Shown in pieces: positions 1 through 8,682 of a DNA stretch of 17,500 nucleotides. This stretch comes from Halisarca cf. caerulea (Eukaryota > Porifera > Demospongiae > Chondrillida > Halisarcidae). Within the stretch, counting starts at the first letter, position 1; each line of letters opens with the position of its first letter. The translations under genes and the position numbers were made by a program. Location: assembly GCA_963170055.1 (NCBI GenBank), contig CAUJGJ010000397.1, forward strand, positions 1,060,001-1,077,500, written 5' to 3'. The notes beneath the pieces were generated by a model, which did not search any database, was not told the origin of the DNA, and saw nothing but the letters and a program-made list of their open reading frames with translations.

Positions 1-1554
1 TCTCAGGGCCAGCTGCATGACTGTTTTTGAGGGAGTTTAGGGCATTTTGGGTTTCTAAGGCAGTAATTGGGGTGTTTAGAGGATGAGGGGCTCCAGTGAA
101 AGGCTCAAGATGTTTGTGATTGGGGTCTGAAAACATTTGTTGAAACCAGCATCGAATAGCATTTGCCTTTCCTTGGTTGGAGCCTATGCATTTTCCATCA
201 GGTGTATGTATTGTTAGTGTTGGAGTGCAATTGATGGATCTGATGGACTTCACTGCTTTAAACATTCTTCTGCTTTCATCGGTAGAGTTAATATCCTTGA
301 CTAGGTTGTCTGCTCGTTCGCATGCTATTTCACGTAGGCGATGTTTGATTTAGTTTAGGATATCTGTTCTTTGTTTTTGAAGTGTTCTCTGGATGGTGTT
401 GTCTTTAGCTGATTCAATTTTTAGGCGAAGTTGTTTTTGTCATTGTAACAGATCAGCAACAATGTGGTCTTGTACATAGTGAGGCCCTTTGTGTGTTTTA
501 GCAGGTCCTATAGCGGCTTCAGCAGATTTGCGAATGCAGGAGATTAGCTGTAATAGAGCTTTGTTTGGATCTAGTGTTGATGGCAGTTTTTCAACACGCT
601 GAGTGAGATCTTCATTATACTTTTCTTGTACAGTAGCATCATTACAAAGCTGTTGGAGGTTAAATTGGGTGTTAGATTTTTTTGAGGAAGTTGTTTCCAT
701 ATCTTTGGAATGAAACTGAATTGCAACTTGGCTACTACGAGCTTGTGATCAGATGACAGTGTGGCTCCACCGTAAGACCTAGCATCTGTGAGGAGACATG
801 TAGATGTGCATTTACATAAGATGTAGTCGATTTGGTTGTATACTGGGAAACTAGTGGTGGGGTTTGATGGATTCTTTATCCATCCAGTCCAGGTGGTTTT
901 ATGTCTGCTGGGATGTTCAAAAGCTGTGTTACAAGCGAAGAGACCGTGTTGGACGAGAAACTGGAGGAGAGCATCACCATTACTGTTTCTTTTCCCTTTA
1001 CCATGTACTCCCATATTGTAGTTTATACCCATTTCTAGATCTTTGAGTGTCATGGTACCCAGTTTTGAATTAAAATCTCCACACACAACAACTTGGAACC
1101 TGGATGGTACAGTCACTGCAGCTGATAACTCAGTGTAGAAAGTATCAAGAAGAGATGGAATCTCATTGGCTTTTTGTGAAGTTGGACCATAGGCATTTAC
1201 TACTCTGCAGAGCGTATATTTACCACCAGAGCTGGGAATGGATACCTCAATAGTTGCTATACGATCACTAATGTACCACCAGGAACGTACGTAAGGTATT
1301 AAACGTGGACTGATAACAAACCCAAGGCCGCAGTATTTGGCTGTCTTCTGTTGTAGTAAAACTAACTTGTGACCGGTAGCAAGAATGACTTCATCGTATT
1401 TGACAACTTTTGTTTCTTGGAGACAGACAAGGTCCAGGTTGTAAGCGCGGCAATCTCTTCCAAGTTGCTCGCTTTTCGCTTTCCCAGAAATACCTCGAAC
1501 GTTCCATGTTCCAAAGGAGAATAGGCTGTCTTTGCGCTTTTTTTGTACAAACCA
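1..1554 (-). pseudogene. Non-LTR retrotransposon (LINE) ORF2 fragment: apurinic-type endonuclease plus linker, decayed
   Basis: Read on the minus strand from 1554, this encodes an endonuclease/exonuclease/phosphatase domain of the kind that nicks target DNA for LINE retrotransposition. Visible motifs in order are GTWNVRG, LQETK, VVCGDFNSKLG, a Y..IDYI segment and SSDHKLVVAKL, which cover the expected catalytic Asn, Glu, Asp/Asn and Asp-His residues. The frame is open from 1554 to 571. Homology then continues in another frame (700 to 440), the shift falling at a run of seven A (plus strand 677-683). Linker coding continues to base 1 through in-frame stops near 437 and 349, ending in LKNSHAAGPE, which resembles the start of the reverse transcriptase domain. 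Upstream of 1554 the same frame has stops, so the true start is lost or lies in another frame. It is a non-functional copy cut by the window edge. The clade is unresolved. Confidence 0.85.
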
Positions 1555-1855
1555 TCATTGGAAGGGAAAAAGTAGACAAATGGAGCGTGTTGTCTCCATT
1601 TAGAGCCAAGGGACTAAACCCTTTAACTTTTAGACGGTTGTCAGCCCGTCAGCCATTTTATACCATATAGCTGCATTAAATTTTGTCAACCATCATTCAC
1701 AATAACCTATAAGATTAAAGTACTATATATAGTACTGCTAAACTTGGCTACTGGAGACTTATAATATAGATTGTATTGATCCCCCCTGCTGAAATCCGCA
1801 GTGTTGGCATAGACATGCATACAATATTTATACAGCTGAATGTTTATTAACTTAA
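1555..1855. other. Non-coding interval between LINE remnant and Kolobok element
   Basis: About 300 bp separate the LINE endonuclease frame from the left end of the next transposon. The part next to the LINE (to about 1670) can be read on the minus strand as short stretches broken by stops and is probably its decayed 5' end. An ATG near 1658 is followed by an in-frame stop after eight codons. From about 1680 the DNA is AT-rich and nothing recognisable is seen. The interval ends in TTAA (1852-1855), the left target duplication of the Kolobok-type element. Confidence 0.5.
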
Positions 1856-1876
1856 GGTAGGACCCGACCATATTTT
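1856..1876 (+). repeat. Left terminal inverted repeat of Kolobok-type element
   Basis: Twenty-one bases beginning GGTAGGACCCGACC are exactly the reverse complement of 4441-4461. TTAA lies immediately outside at 1852-1855. Confidence 0.9.
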
Positions 1877-2423
1877 GTTATGACACAAAATGTATCATGA
1901 CAAAGTTCTGCTTGGAGTTTAATGTGAATGTCAGATATCATCGAAAAGAGCATTCTTTACCCTTCAAAATGCGCTATTAGAGAGGCCAAGGGCTTCTACG
2001 AGATGTGAGCACTAAGCGATTTCTTAAAGACTTCATTTTCGCCTTGGAGCAGCTCTCCTGTAGCCATTATTTTCATTACAATGAAAAACATAATTTTATA
2101 TGGAAACATAGCCTATACTATGCAATAAATAAGAGACTTTCAGCGCATGACGTAGGGCACTGTAGAAATGTCTCCAGGAAGTGATACACCTAATTTGGAA
2201 GTGTGAAACTTTTAGTAATTGAAGCCCTATAGCTGTAATGCCACATCAAAGGAACATTCTGATACACTTATTGCATAGAGCAAGCAGAGATCTCTCCTTT
2301 GGTACCAATTTAAAGCACATTCATAGCTCAATGATAGTACAAGGATTGCTCCAAGTAGACTAAACTGAATTTTGAGAAAAAGCCTAAAAAGTAAAAGCAT
2401 ATAACGAAAATGTAAGAATAGTT

Positions 2424-4199
2424 CTAAAAGGCTCCTGCTTCATAGGTTATTCCTTCCTTTTGCAATGTATGATCAATCTTTCTCTTCTTCAGTTGTCTAT
2501 TCACCTTTCTGGCCATTTTAGTTGTCTCCCTTTCATGCCAAACTGTTTTTCTTTTGTGATTAGCGTCAAGGCAGCTAACATAGTTCACGGTAAATACCCC
2601 TGGCTCAATATCCATATTCTTCATGGTCTGAAGAACTGAATCACCTCCTCTATTCCACAATGCTACTGCCATGGCAGTACATAGCTGTACTGTTTCGCTA
2701 GAATGAAATTCAACTTTGGCACAGAAACTCCTAATGAGATGATGAAGTGCTTCGTTTTGATTTTGTGTGGCTCCTAGCAGACATCGTTCCAGAAGTTTAG
2801 GGTCAGCCAAATCTTCAAACACTGGGTAAATAGCTTTGGCTACATCCATTGGTAGTGGACGCTTGTGTTTAAATTCCTTTTCATTACCCTTGGCGACTGC
2901 TTGGTTGTATTTACACCAAGATTCTTCACCTTTTGGGCAGTAGCTATGCTGTGGCTTCTCATCTGTGGAAATGGTGTGGAAATAGATGGCCCAAACTGCC
3001 TCCTTCATTTTGTGGACATCATGAACATTCTCTCGGATTGCCTTGCCATAGTAGTTTTGAAGGCTGTCCAATACTGCTTCTGTCAAGCGTCCTTTTCCTC
3101 CCAGACCAACAATTTTCTTCTTGGAATCACTATAGCATCCTTCCTTCTTCTTTTTACGTAAACGTGACCCCATTTGCTTCTGTACATGCCCTACACAGTC
3201 ATGTTTCTCAATCTCTACTCCATTGTATGGATCTTCTCTTACCAGAAGACTGTGGGTTTTGGCATCTCCATCGGATATGAGTGTTGTGTATTGCAGATTC
3301 AGTTGCTCCTCTGACCTTTTCCACAAAGTCAGTGCTCCTTCAGACTCCATCGCAGGAGAGGATCCTTGGTAATTCTTAGAGCAATTATTCTTGTGTTCTT
3401 CCTGCCATTCAATATATGCTGCTGATGTTTTGTCATCATCTTGATGGAGCTTGCACTGATGACAATACTTGGACAATATTTCAAAGTCAAGCACTTTCCC
3501 AGTTTCAAAAGACATCACAATCACTACACCAAACTGAGAAGTAAAACCTCGTGTGGCCCATGTTCCATCACAAGTGACTTTGATGCCGATGCACTCATCA
3601 ACAGGTTTGTCTGCCAGCTTGTGTAATTCAACTCCTGCTTGTTTACAGCTCTCTAGAGCCTCTCTCATCACTGCAGCTGTGATGACTGCCTTGTGCTGTG
3701 CATAGAAGTTGTCAGTGACTGGGGGTGGTAGACACATAAGACCACAGAATTTCTCCAGACTGTGCAGTCCCCCTCCAGCAAACCTCATGGCATACACAGA
3801 AGAACGATTCATCACTGTTGCTTCTTTAGAGTACGGATCACTGAGCTTTGTGGAGTTATCACATGCCTCACAGATAAGAGAGAGATCTATAACAAGCCCG
3901 CGTCTGGTATCTAACTTTTCCTCAACACGCAGCGACTTTGTGCCACACTTAGCACAACTTGTATTATTCGTGATCGCAGTTGACAGAGTGGACAAGCTTA
4001 GTAAGCGATTTCCTTTGAGTTCGTCTTCATGGGCTGCGTTTATACGCTTTGGGGGTGTCCTGCGCTGGATGAACTTCTTCTTTGTTGACGCCGAAATCCT
4101 AGATTGCTTGGCAGATCCAGAGCGCTTCGAGCCAGCAAAGATAGAAGGGCGCTTCTTCCGTCGCAAAGATCGAAACTTCGATTGGGATCTCCCAGGCAT
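2424..4199 (-). CDS. Kolobok-family transposase (Mutator-like DDE domain), 591 aa
   Basis: An intronless reading frame from ATG at 4199 to the stop ending at 2424. The first 55 residues are very basic (Arg/Lys/Ser-rich, DNA-binding or nuclear-targeting). A zinc-ribbon-like group follows (C82, C85, C110, C113). The catalytic core has VTCDGTWATRGF with D211, ISDGDAKTH with D310 or D312, and NQNEALHH with E483, a plausible DDE triad. Other familiar pieces are YCHQCKLH (about 245-252), DCVGHVQKQMGSRLR (about 334-348) and CPKGEESWCKY (about 421-431), common in this family. The tail is again basic (about 549-580). The role is to bind the element's ends, cut them out and insert them at TTAA. The family is known from transposons; the triad assignment is inferred from spacing. 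No frameshift or internal stop is seen. A TATA-like site lies just upstream. Confidence 0.88.
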   Translation of the reverse strand: MPGRSQSKFRSLRRKKRPSIFAGSKRSGSAKQSRISASTKKKFIQRRTPPKRINAAHEDELKGNRLLSLSTLSTAITNNTSCAKCGTKSLRVEEKLDTRRGLVIDLSLICEACDNSTKLSDPYSKEATVMNRSSVYAMRFAGGGLHSLEKFCGLMCLPPPVTDNFYAQHKAVITAAVMREALESCKQAGVELHKLADKPVDECIGIKVTCDGTWATRGFTSQFGVVIVMSFETGKVLDFEILSKYCHQCKLHQDDDKTSAAYIEWQEEHKNNCSKNYQGSSPAMESEGALTLWKRSEEQLNLQYTTLISDGDAKTHSLLVREDPYNGVEIEKHDCVGHVQKQMGSRLRKKKKEGCYSDSKKKIVGLGGKGRLTEAVLDSLQNYYGKAIRENVHDVHKMKEAVWAIYFHTISTDEKPQHSYCPKGEESWCKYNQAVAKGNEKEFKHKRPLPMDVAKAIYPVFEDLADPKLLERCLLGATQNQNEALHHLIRSFCAKVEFHSSETVQLCTAMAVALWNRGGDSVLQTMKNMDIEPGVFTVNYVSCLDANHKRKTVWHERETTKMARKVNRQLKKRKIDHTLQKEGITYEAGAF

Positions 4200-4235
4200 T
4201 GTATCAATGCTCTATCAACTTAGAAAGAGCCTTCC

Positions 4236-4242
4236 CTATATA
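4236..4242 (-). promoter_or_regulatory. Possible TATA box of the Kolobok transposase gene
   Basis: On the minus strand the sequence reads TTTATATAGGG about 37-43 bp before the ATG at 4199. The distance would give a very short 5' leader. TATATA is self-complementary and reads well on the plus strand too, so direction is not proven by the motif alone. Confidence 0.4.
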
Positions 4243-4440
4243 AAGACAGCCATTTTTTCTAATGCTAGTTGGTTGTCATAGGTAACCTTTGATATTATTA
4301 TTAGAAAAATGGCGACTATATGCGTATGCAAAATATTTTGATAAAATTTAGCATGTTGTGGGTAGATTTTGGTTATCATACTTTCACAAAAGGTGAAGTA
4401 CATGCCTTAAAGTAGTTTAAAGCAAAAATCAAAAATTCGA

Positions 4441-4461
4441 AAAATATGGTCGGGTCCTACC
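4441..4461 (-). repeat. Right terminal inverted repeat of Kolobok-type element
   Basis: Exact reverse complement of 1856-1876, followed at once by TTAA (4462-4465). Confidence 0.9.
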
Positions 4462-4465
4462 TTAA

Positions 4466-5399
4466 TAATGTTGTTAATAAGAAGGTTTAAATAATAGTCT
4501 AGTTATTATTTTATATCATAACAAGTTACGTTGTTTGTGGTGGACTGCGCATTTGAGAAATGCGCATAATCTTATAAGACATCATCATTATACCATGCAT
4601 CTCACAACCAGAAAGAAATTAATATTAAATTTTATAATGTCATGCATACATGACGCCCTAATTAACCCACTGGAAAAGCGTGGTGCTTTGATGTCAGTCT
4701 CGTCACTCCCCGTCGATGATTCAGCCATATTTAAATACCATTTAATGGTAATTGATAAAATGGCGCATGCCGCACATGTGTAGTAGTTAACAATGAGAAA
4801 AAAATATGCTAACTGCACTTCTTCCAGAAGGAAAAGCAGTTACTATTGGAAAATTCTGTATCACGTGTCTTAGAATCTTAGATTTCTTTCAACTTGATAA
4901 TTCATTGAGTCTACCAGTACCTCCTGTCTGCCCCATCATCACTGGAGTGACTTCGAAAGTCCATGTTTTTGTCTATAGTCGGTCATTCACAGCCGCGTAT
5001 TGGAGATACTGCATGGGTGCGTTCATGTCGGTCTATGAGCCCAACCCGCCTTGCTGTCGGCCGCAGACGATTTGATCAAGTCAACCACGATCAACTAGAT
5101 TAAGCCTGTAAGTACTGTTGGCCGTGGCTAAATAAGAGCATTAGTAGTTTTTCATATTATATTTAGACACTTGGATGCAACGTATGCTGATAGTATGGTG
5201 GCCAAAACGCACAATTTATCGGCTACCTTATATAATCGGAAGCCGACGTAACGTCGGCCAAATTTTGTCGGTTAGGTATGCGAATGATGATGTCACCGGT
5301 TGATGAAATGTCCAGTGGTCTTGTTTAAGCTGTAAGCCACTTTATCGTTGGCCATATTGTGCAGTCGTGGGTGCAGGTGACCCTTCTCGGCCACCATAG
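4466..5399. other. Intergenic stretch with no recognised gene
   Basis: No convincing coding region is seen on either strand; the short open frames lack recognisable motifs. Small perfect inverted repeats occur: TGCGCATTT / AAATGCGCA with a 3-base loop (4546-4566), GCCGACGT A ACGTCGGC (5242-5258), and an AT-rich AAATAATA / TATTATTT pair around 4489-4513. These may be remains of short transposon ends, but no matching distant partner was found by eye. Confidence 0.45.
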
Positions 5400-6345
5400 A
5401 AACCATAAAAATGTTTATATCTTTTGTGTACCTGGTTATATTTTCTCTGCTCAGAATAAACAAAGCACAAGGATACTTTGAAATAGTTTATGTAGTCTCT
5501 GTTGCAAAGAAGGGCCATCTAGACGTGCAGATTCTACATTCCTTTTGAGACAAGTTCAAAGCCGCCATTTTAATGTGACATCATTGATGATGTTACGTAT
5601 CATTCCAAGATGGTCACGCGTATAAAAATTTGCTATGTTACTGTTATAGTTTCAATATTGAGGTTAGTTTTGTTGTTTTGTTAAGTTTTCTTAGCAAAGG
5701 AAGTTGGACACTAAATCTTTGATTCTGATTAATCGACCTTTGTTTGCGAATTATTGTGGGTGAGTTACAGTCATTTTAACTGATCTTCATATTATTTTAT
5801 TGTAAAATCCTCTCACTGTCACTATTAATAGGGTAACTCTTGGTATTGTCGTATGATTCTGATATCGTTTGGATACTTTAGTGAAATATCTAGGCTTCAG
5901 ATGCCAATTTTGGGGATTTTGGGTAAATACCTTTGCGTGAATGGTTCTTGATTGCAACTTTTATGCCGCCGAATCCGTCATTCTAAAGCTTTTAAAAGAC
6001 GGATATGGTGATTAAAAGTATCAAATACCACATATGGAAAATTTGCGTAAACAAAAGTTGCAATCAAATTTGTATGTGAAGTCTAGGTATCGAAACTATA
6101 ACAGTAACATAGCAAATTTCATGTGCGCAACCATCTTGGAATGATATGCAACTTCATCAATGATGTCACATTAAAATGGCAGCTTTGAACTTGATTCAAA
6201 AAGAATGTAGAATCCACACATCTAGATGGACCTTCTTTGCGATGGAGACTGCAAAAACTATTTCAAAGTACCCCTGTGCATTCGTTTATTCTGAGCGGAG
6301 AAAATATAACCAGGTATGCAAAAGATATAAGCATTTTTATGGTTT
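5400..6345. mobile_element. Foldback / MITE-like element with 254-bp inverted arms
   Basis: The left arm (5400-5653) and right arm (6092-6345) are imperfect reverse complements of equal length, both starting outside with AAACCATAAAAATG and ending inside with ACTGTTATAGTTTC. The 438-bp centre (5654-6091) contains a further inverted pair (ATTGCAACTTTT near 5953 and AAAAGTTGCAAT near 6054). No protein is encoded. The open frame across the right arm is not supported by anything else. No clear target-site duplication is seen outside the arms, so the true ends may lie elsewhere. It is best described as a non-autonomous foldback element of unknown family; an old head-to-head duplication is the alternative. 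Confidence 0.7.
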
Positions 6346-6458
6346 AATTTTCACTATTTTACAGTGGAAAAGTACATTTTTAGTTATATCCATGTCATTT
6401 GGGGTTATATATTTTCCACTCAGAAATTCCTTATGCAGTCGACACACTTATGTATGAA

Positions 6459-6493
6459 TATATATATGTATGTATGTATGTAAGTATGTATAC
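6459..6493. repeat. TATA/TATG microsatellite
   Basis: A short run of alternating TA followed by repeated TATG units with one TAAG variant. It borders the 39-bp tandem repeat on its left. Confidence 0.75.
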
Positions 6494-6571
6494 ATAGTAT
6501 AATATTGTTATTATATTGTATACTATGCATATATAGTATAATATTGTTATTATATTGTATACTATGTATAT
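6494..6571. repeat. 39-bp tandem repeat, two copies
   Basis: Two adjacent 39-bp copies starting ATAGTATAATATTGTTATT differ at one or two bases. A partial third copy begins at 6572. The unit is strongly AT-rich and partly self-complementary (ATAGTATA ... TATACTAT). Confidence 0.85.
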
Positions 6572-6603
6572 ATAGTACAAAATATATATTGTGGAGACTC
6601 ACT

Positions 6604-7420
6604 GTGGGTAGTGTAGGCTCTGTAGTTGCTGTAGGTAGTGTAGGCTCTGTAGCTAGTGTAGGATCTGTAGGTATTGTAGGCTCTGTAGTTGCTGTAGGTA
6701 GTGTAGCCTCTGTAGCTAGTGTAGATTCTGTAAGTATAGTGTAGGCTCTGTAGGTAGTGTAGGCTCGGTAGGTAGTGTAGGCTCTATAGTTGCTGTAGCT
6801 AGTGTAGGCTCTGTAGGTAGCGCAGGCTCTGTAGTTACTGTACGTAGTGTAGATTCTGTTGGTAGTGTATGCTCTGTAGTTACTGTAGGTAGCGCAGGCT
6901 CTGTAGTTACTGTACGTAGTGTAGATTCTGTTGGTAGTGTATGCTCTGTAGTTACTGTAGGTAGTGTAGGCTCTGTAGTCGCTGTATGTAGTGTAGGCTT
7001 TGTAGGTGTAGGCTCTGTAGTTGCTGTAGGTAGAGTAGGCTCTGTAGCTAGTGTAGATTCTGTTGGTAGTGTATGCTCTGTAGTTACTGTAGGTAGTGTA
7101 GGCTCTGTAGTCGCTGTATGTAGTGTAGGCTTTGTAGGTGTAGGCTCTGTAGTTGCTGTAGGTAGAGTAGGCTCTGTAGCTAGTGTAGGATCTGTAGGTA
7201 GTGTAGGCTCTGCAGGTAGTGTAGACTCTGTAAGTATAGTGTAGGCTCTGTAGGTAGTGTAGGCTCTATAGTTGCTGTAGGTAGTGTAGGCTCTGTAGGT
7301 AGTGCAGGCTCTGTAGTTGCTGTACGTAGTGTAGATTCTGTTGGTAGTGTATGCTCTGTAGTTACTGTAGGTAGTGTAGGCTCTGTAGTCGCTGTATGTA
7401 GTGTAGGCTTTGTAGGTGTA
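6604..7420. repeat. 9-bp-unit minisatellite, array 1
   Basis: Degenerate head-to-tail 9-mers of the form GTAGNNNNT, such as GTAGGCTCT, GTAGGTAGT, GTAGTTGCT, GTAGCTAGT and GTAGTCGCT, often paired into 18-bp units. As 9 is a multiple of 3, long open frames arise automatically: one plus-strand frame (Val-Gly-Ser triplets) and all three minus-strand frames (for example Thr-Glu-Pro-Thr-Leu-Pro). I treat these as by-products of the repeat, since no start, splice or domain evidence supports a gene. Phase shifts occur at the GTAAGTATA segments (about 6730 and 7230) and at shortened units such as GTAGGTGTAGG. Confidence 0.9.
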
Positions 7421-7793
7421 CGCATGTGGGACATGTCCATAAACTTGAAATCTCAGTGGAGGCGCCAATTAGAAAGAATTTCGCGACTTTAGATGGCTTC
7501 GTGACGAGATGTCATGTGACCAGCCCGTGACTTAGGAAAATGTTGTTGTGCACGTAAAGATTCCAAAACAGCCTTACATGATGTTAAAACTGCTATATTG
7601 ACAATTATTCCAGTCAAACGGCCTTCGGCTACAGTGAATCCTAGTCTCGTGTCTCCAGCCCCTTTCCGTTGACGACATCATAAACATTCTACAAAATTTC
7701 TAACAACATCAAGGAGAAAGAGGCTGGCTATGCAAAACTAAGTGAATCTTAAGCCTTCGATCAAATTTGAACATGTCAGTAACTTTCTGGTCT
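7421..7793. other. Unique 373-bp island inside the minisatellite
   Basis: Ordinary-looking sequence with none of the 9-bp periodicity interrupts the array between arrays 1 and 2. No terminal inverted repeat, target duplication or convincing coding region is visible. It may be ancestral unique DNA flanked by two separately expanded arrays, or the worn remains of an insertion. Confidence 0.6.
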
Positions 7794-8538
7794 GGCTCTG
7801 TAGGTAGTGTAGGTTCTGTAGTTGCTGTAGGTAGTGTAGGCTCTGTAGGTAGTGTAGGCTCTATAGTTGCTGTAGGTAGTGTAGGCTCTGTAGGTAGCGC
7901 AGGCTCTGTAGTTGCTGTACGTAGTGTAGATTCTGTTGGTAGTGTATGCTCTGTAGTAACTGTAGGTAGTGTAGGCTCTGTAGTCGCTGTATGTAGTGTA
8001 GGCTTTGTAGGTGTAGGCTCTGTAGTTGCTGTAGGTAGAGTAGGCTCTGTAGCTAGTGTAGGATCTGTAGGTAGTGTAGGCTCTGTAGGTAGTGTAGACT
8101 CTGTAAGTATAGTGTAGGCTCTGTAGGTAGTGTAGGCTCTATAGTTGCTGTAGGTAGTGTAGGCTCTGTAGGTAGCGCAGGCTCTGTAGTTGCTGTACGT
8201 AGTGTAGATTCTGTTGGTAGTGTATGCTCTGTAGTAACTGTAGGTAGTGTAGGCTCTGTAGTCGCTGTATGTAGTGTAGGCTTTGTAGGTGTAGGCTCTG
8301 TAGTTGCTGTAGGTAGAGTAGGCTCTGTAGCTAGTGTAGGATCTGTAGGTAGTGTAGGCTCTGTAGGTAGTGTAGACTCTGTAAGTATAGTGTAGGCTCT
8401 GTAGGTAGTGTAGGCTCTATAGTTGCTGTAGGTAGTGTAGGCTCTGTAGGTAGCGCAGACTCTGTAGTTGCTGTACGTAGTGTAGATTCTGTTGGTAGTG
8501 TATGCTCTGTAGTTACTGTAGGTAGTGTAGGCTCTGTA
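7794..8538. repeat. 9-bp-unit minisatellite, array 2, with 278-bp higher-order repeat
   Basis: The same GTAGNNNNT units as array 1, in the same orientation. A higher-order unit of 278 bp is visible: copies at 7833-8110 and 8111-8388 are nearly identical, and a third begins at 8389 and is cut at 8538 by the large transposon. The last bases before the transposon, TGTA (8535-8538), are the probable left target-site copy. Confidence 0.9.
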
Positions 8539-8682
8539 GTCTCGCGTCGCACAGACCCTATTCTCGCCTCCATTTTTTTATTATGACGTCACACGGTCGG
8601 CGAGAATGGGTCTGGTAGGGTTCCTATACTGGCTTTGTTCTGGGCTGGGCTAGCGATACGACTTTGCGGTTGATGAAGAAAC
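8539..8682 (+). repeat. Left 144-bp terminal inverted repeat
   Basis: Begins GTCTCGCGTCGCACAG and ends GATGAAGAAAC. It matches the reverse complement of 16396-16539 at 143 of 144 positions; the difference is C at 8565 against T in the other arm. It contains its own inverted pair (8552-8568 with 8599-8614, CAGACCC..ATTCTCGCC), which could form a stem, and a TGACGTCA palindrome between the two halves. Confidence 0.95.
8584..8591. promoter_or_regulatory. TGACGTCA (CRE-type palindrome) in the terminal repeat
   Basis: A full 8-bp cAMP-response-element palindrome, mirrored at 16487-16494 in the other arm. In animals this is the consensus site for CREB/ATF bZIP factors. Its place upstream of both inward genes makes a promoter role possible, but an 8-mer alone is weak evidence. 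Confidence 0.35.

Larger units (their letters stand above)
1856..4461 (-). mobile_element. Kolobok-type DNA transposon, apparently complete
   Basis: The element is 2,606 bp, has perfect 21-bp terminal inverted repeats (starting GGTAGGACCCGACC) and is flanked on both sides by TTAA (1852-1855 and 4462-4465). It carries one uninterrupted transposase gene on the minus strand. TTAA duplications are made by piggyBac and Kolobok elements. The transposase is of the Mutator-like-domain type found in Kolobok and does not look like piggyBac, so Kolobok is preferred. The left 568 bp (1856-2423) are non-coding and act as 3' untranslated and subterminal sequence. The right 262 bp hold the promoter region. 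Perfect inverted repeats, perfect target duplications and an open gene point to recent insertion and possible autonomy. Confidence 0.85.

Noticed and set aside
2865..3280. Plus-strand frames opposite the Kolobok transposase
   Set aside because: They are shadows of the minus-strand transposase, with no independent signal.
1852..4465. piggyBac element, because of TTAA target sites
   Set aside because: The transposase motifs (CDGTWATRG, NQNEALHH, CPKGEESWC) belong to the Mutator-like/Kolobok type and not the piggyBac type.
6176..6457. 93-codon plus-strand frame in the foldback right arm as a gene
   Set aside because: It spans the arm end and adjacent AT-rich DNA, has no recognisable motif, and the mirrored left arm does not keep the frame.
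7430..7443. A 14-base word GACATGTCCATAAA shared between the minisatellite island and the helicase exon (12511-12524), suggesting a captured gene fragment
   Set aside because: No similarity extends beyond the word, and one 14-base match is expected by chance in a window of this size.
6716..7468. 250-codon minus-strand frame read as a mucin-like gene
   Set aside because: Its openness follows from the 9-bp periodicity and the lack of stops in all minus frames; there is no signal peptide, splice structure or non-repeat domain.
6604..8538. CRISPR-like or telomere-like array
   Set aside because: Units are 9 bp, contiguous and degenerate, with no spacers of constant length; the context is eukaryotic, and the unit lacks telomeric G-runs.
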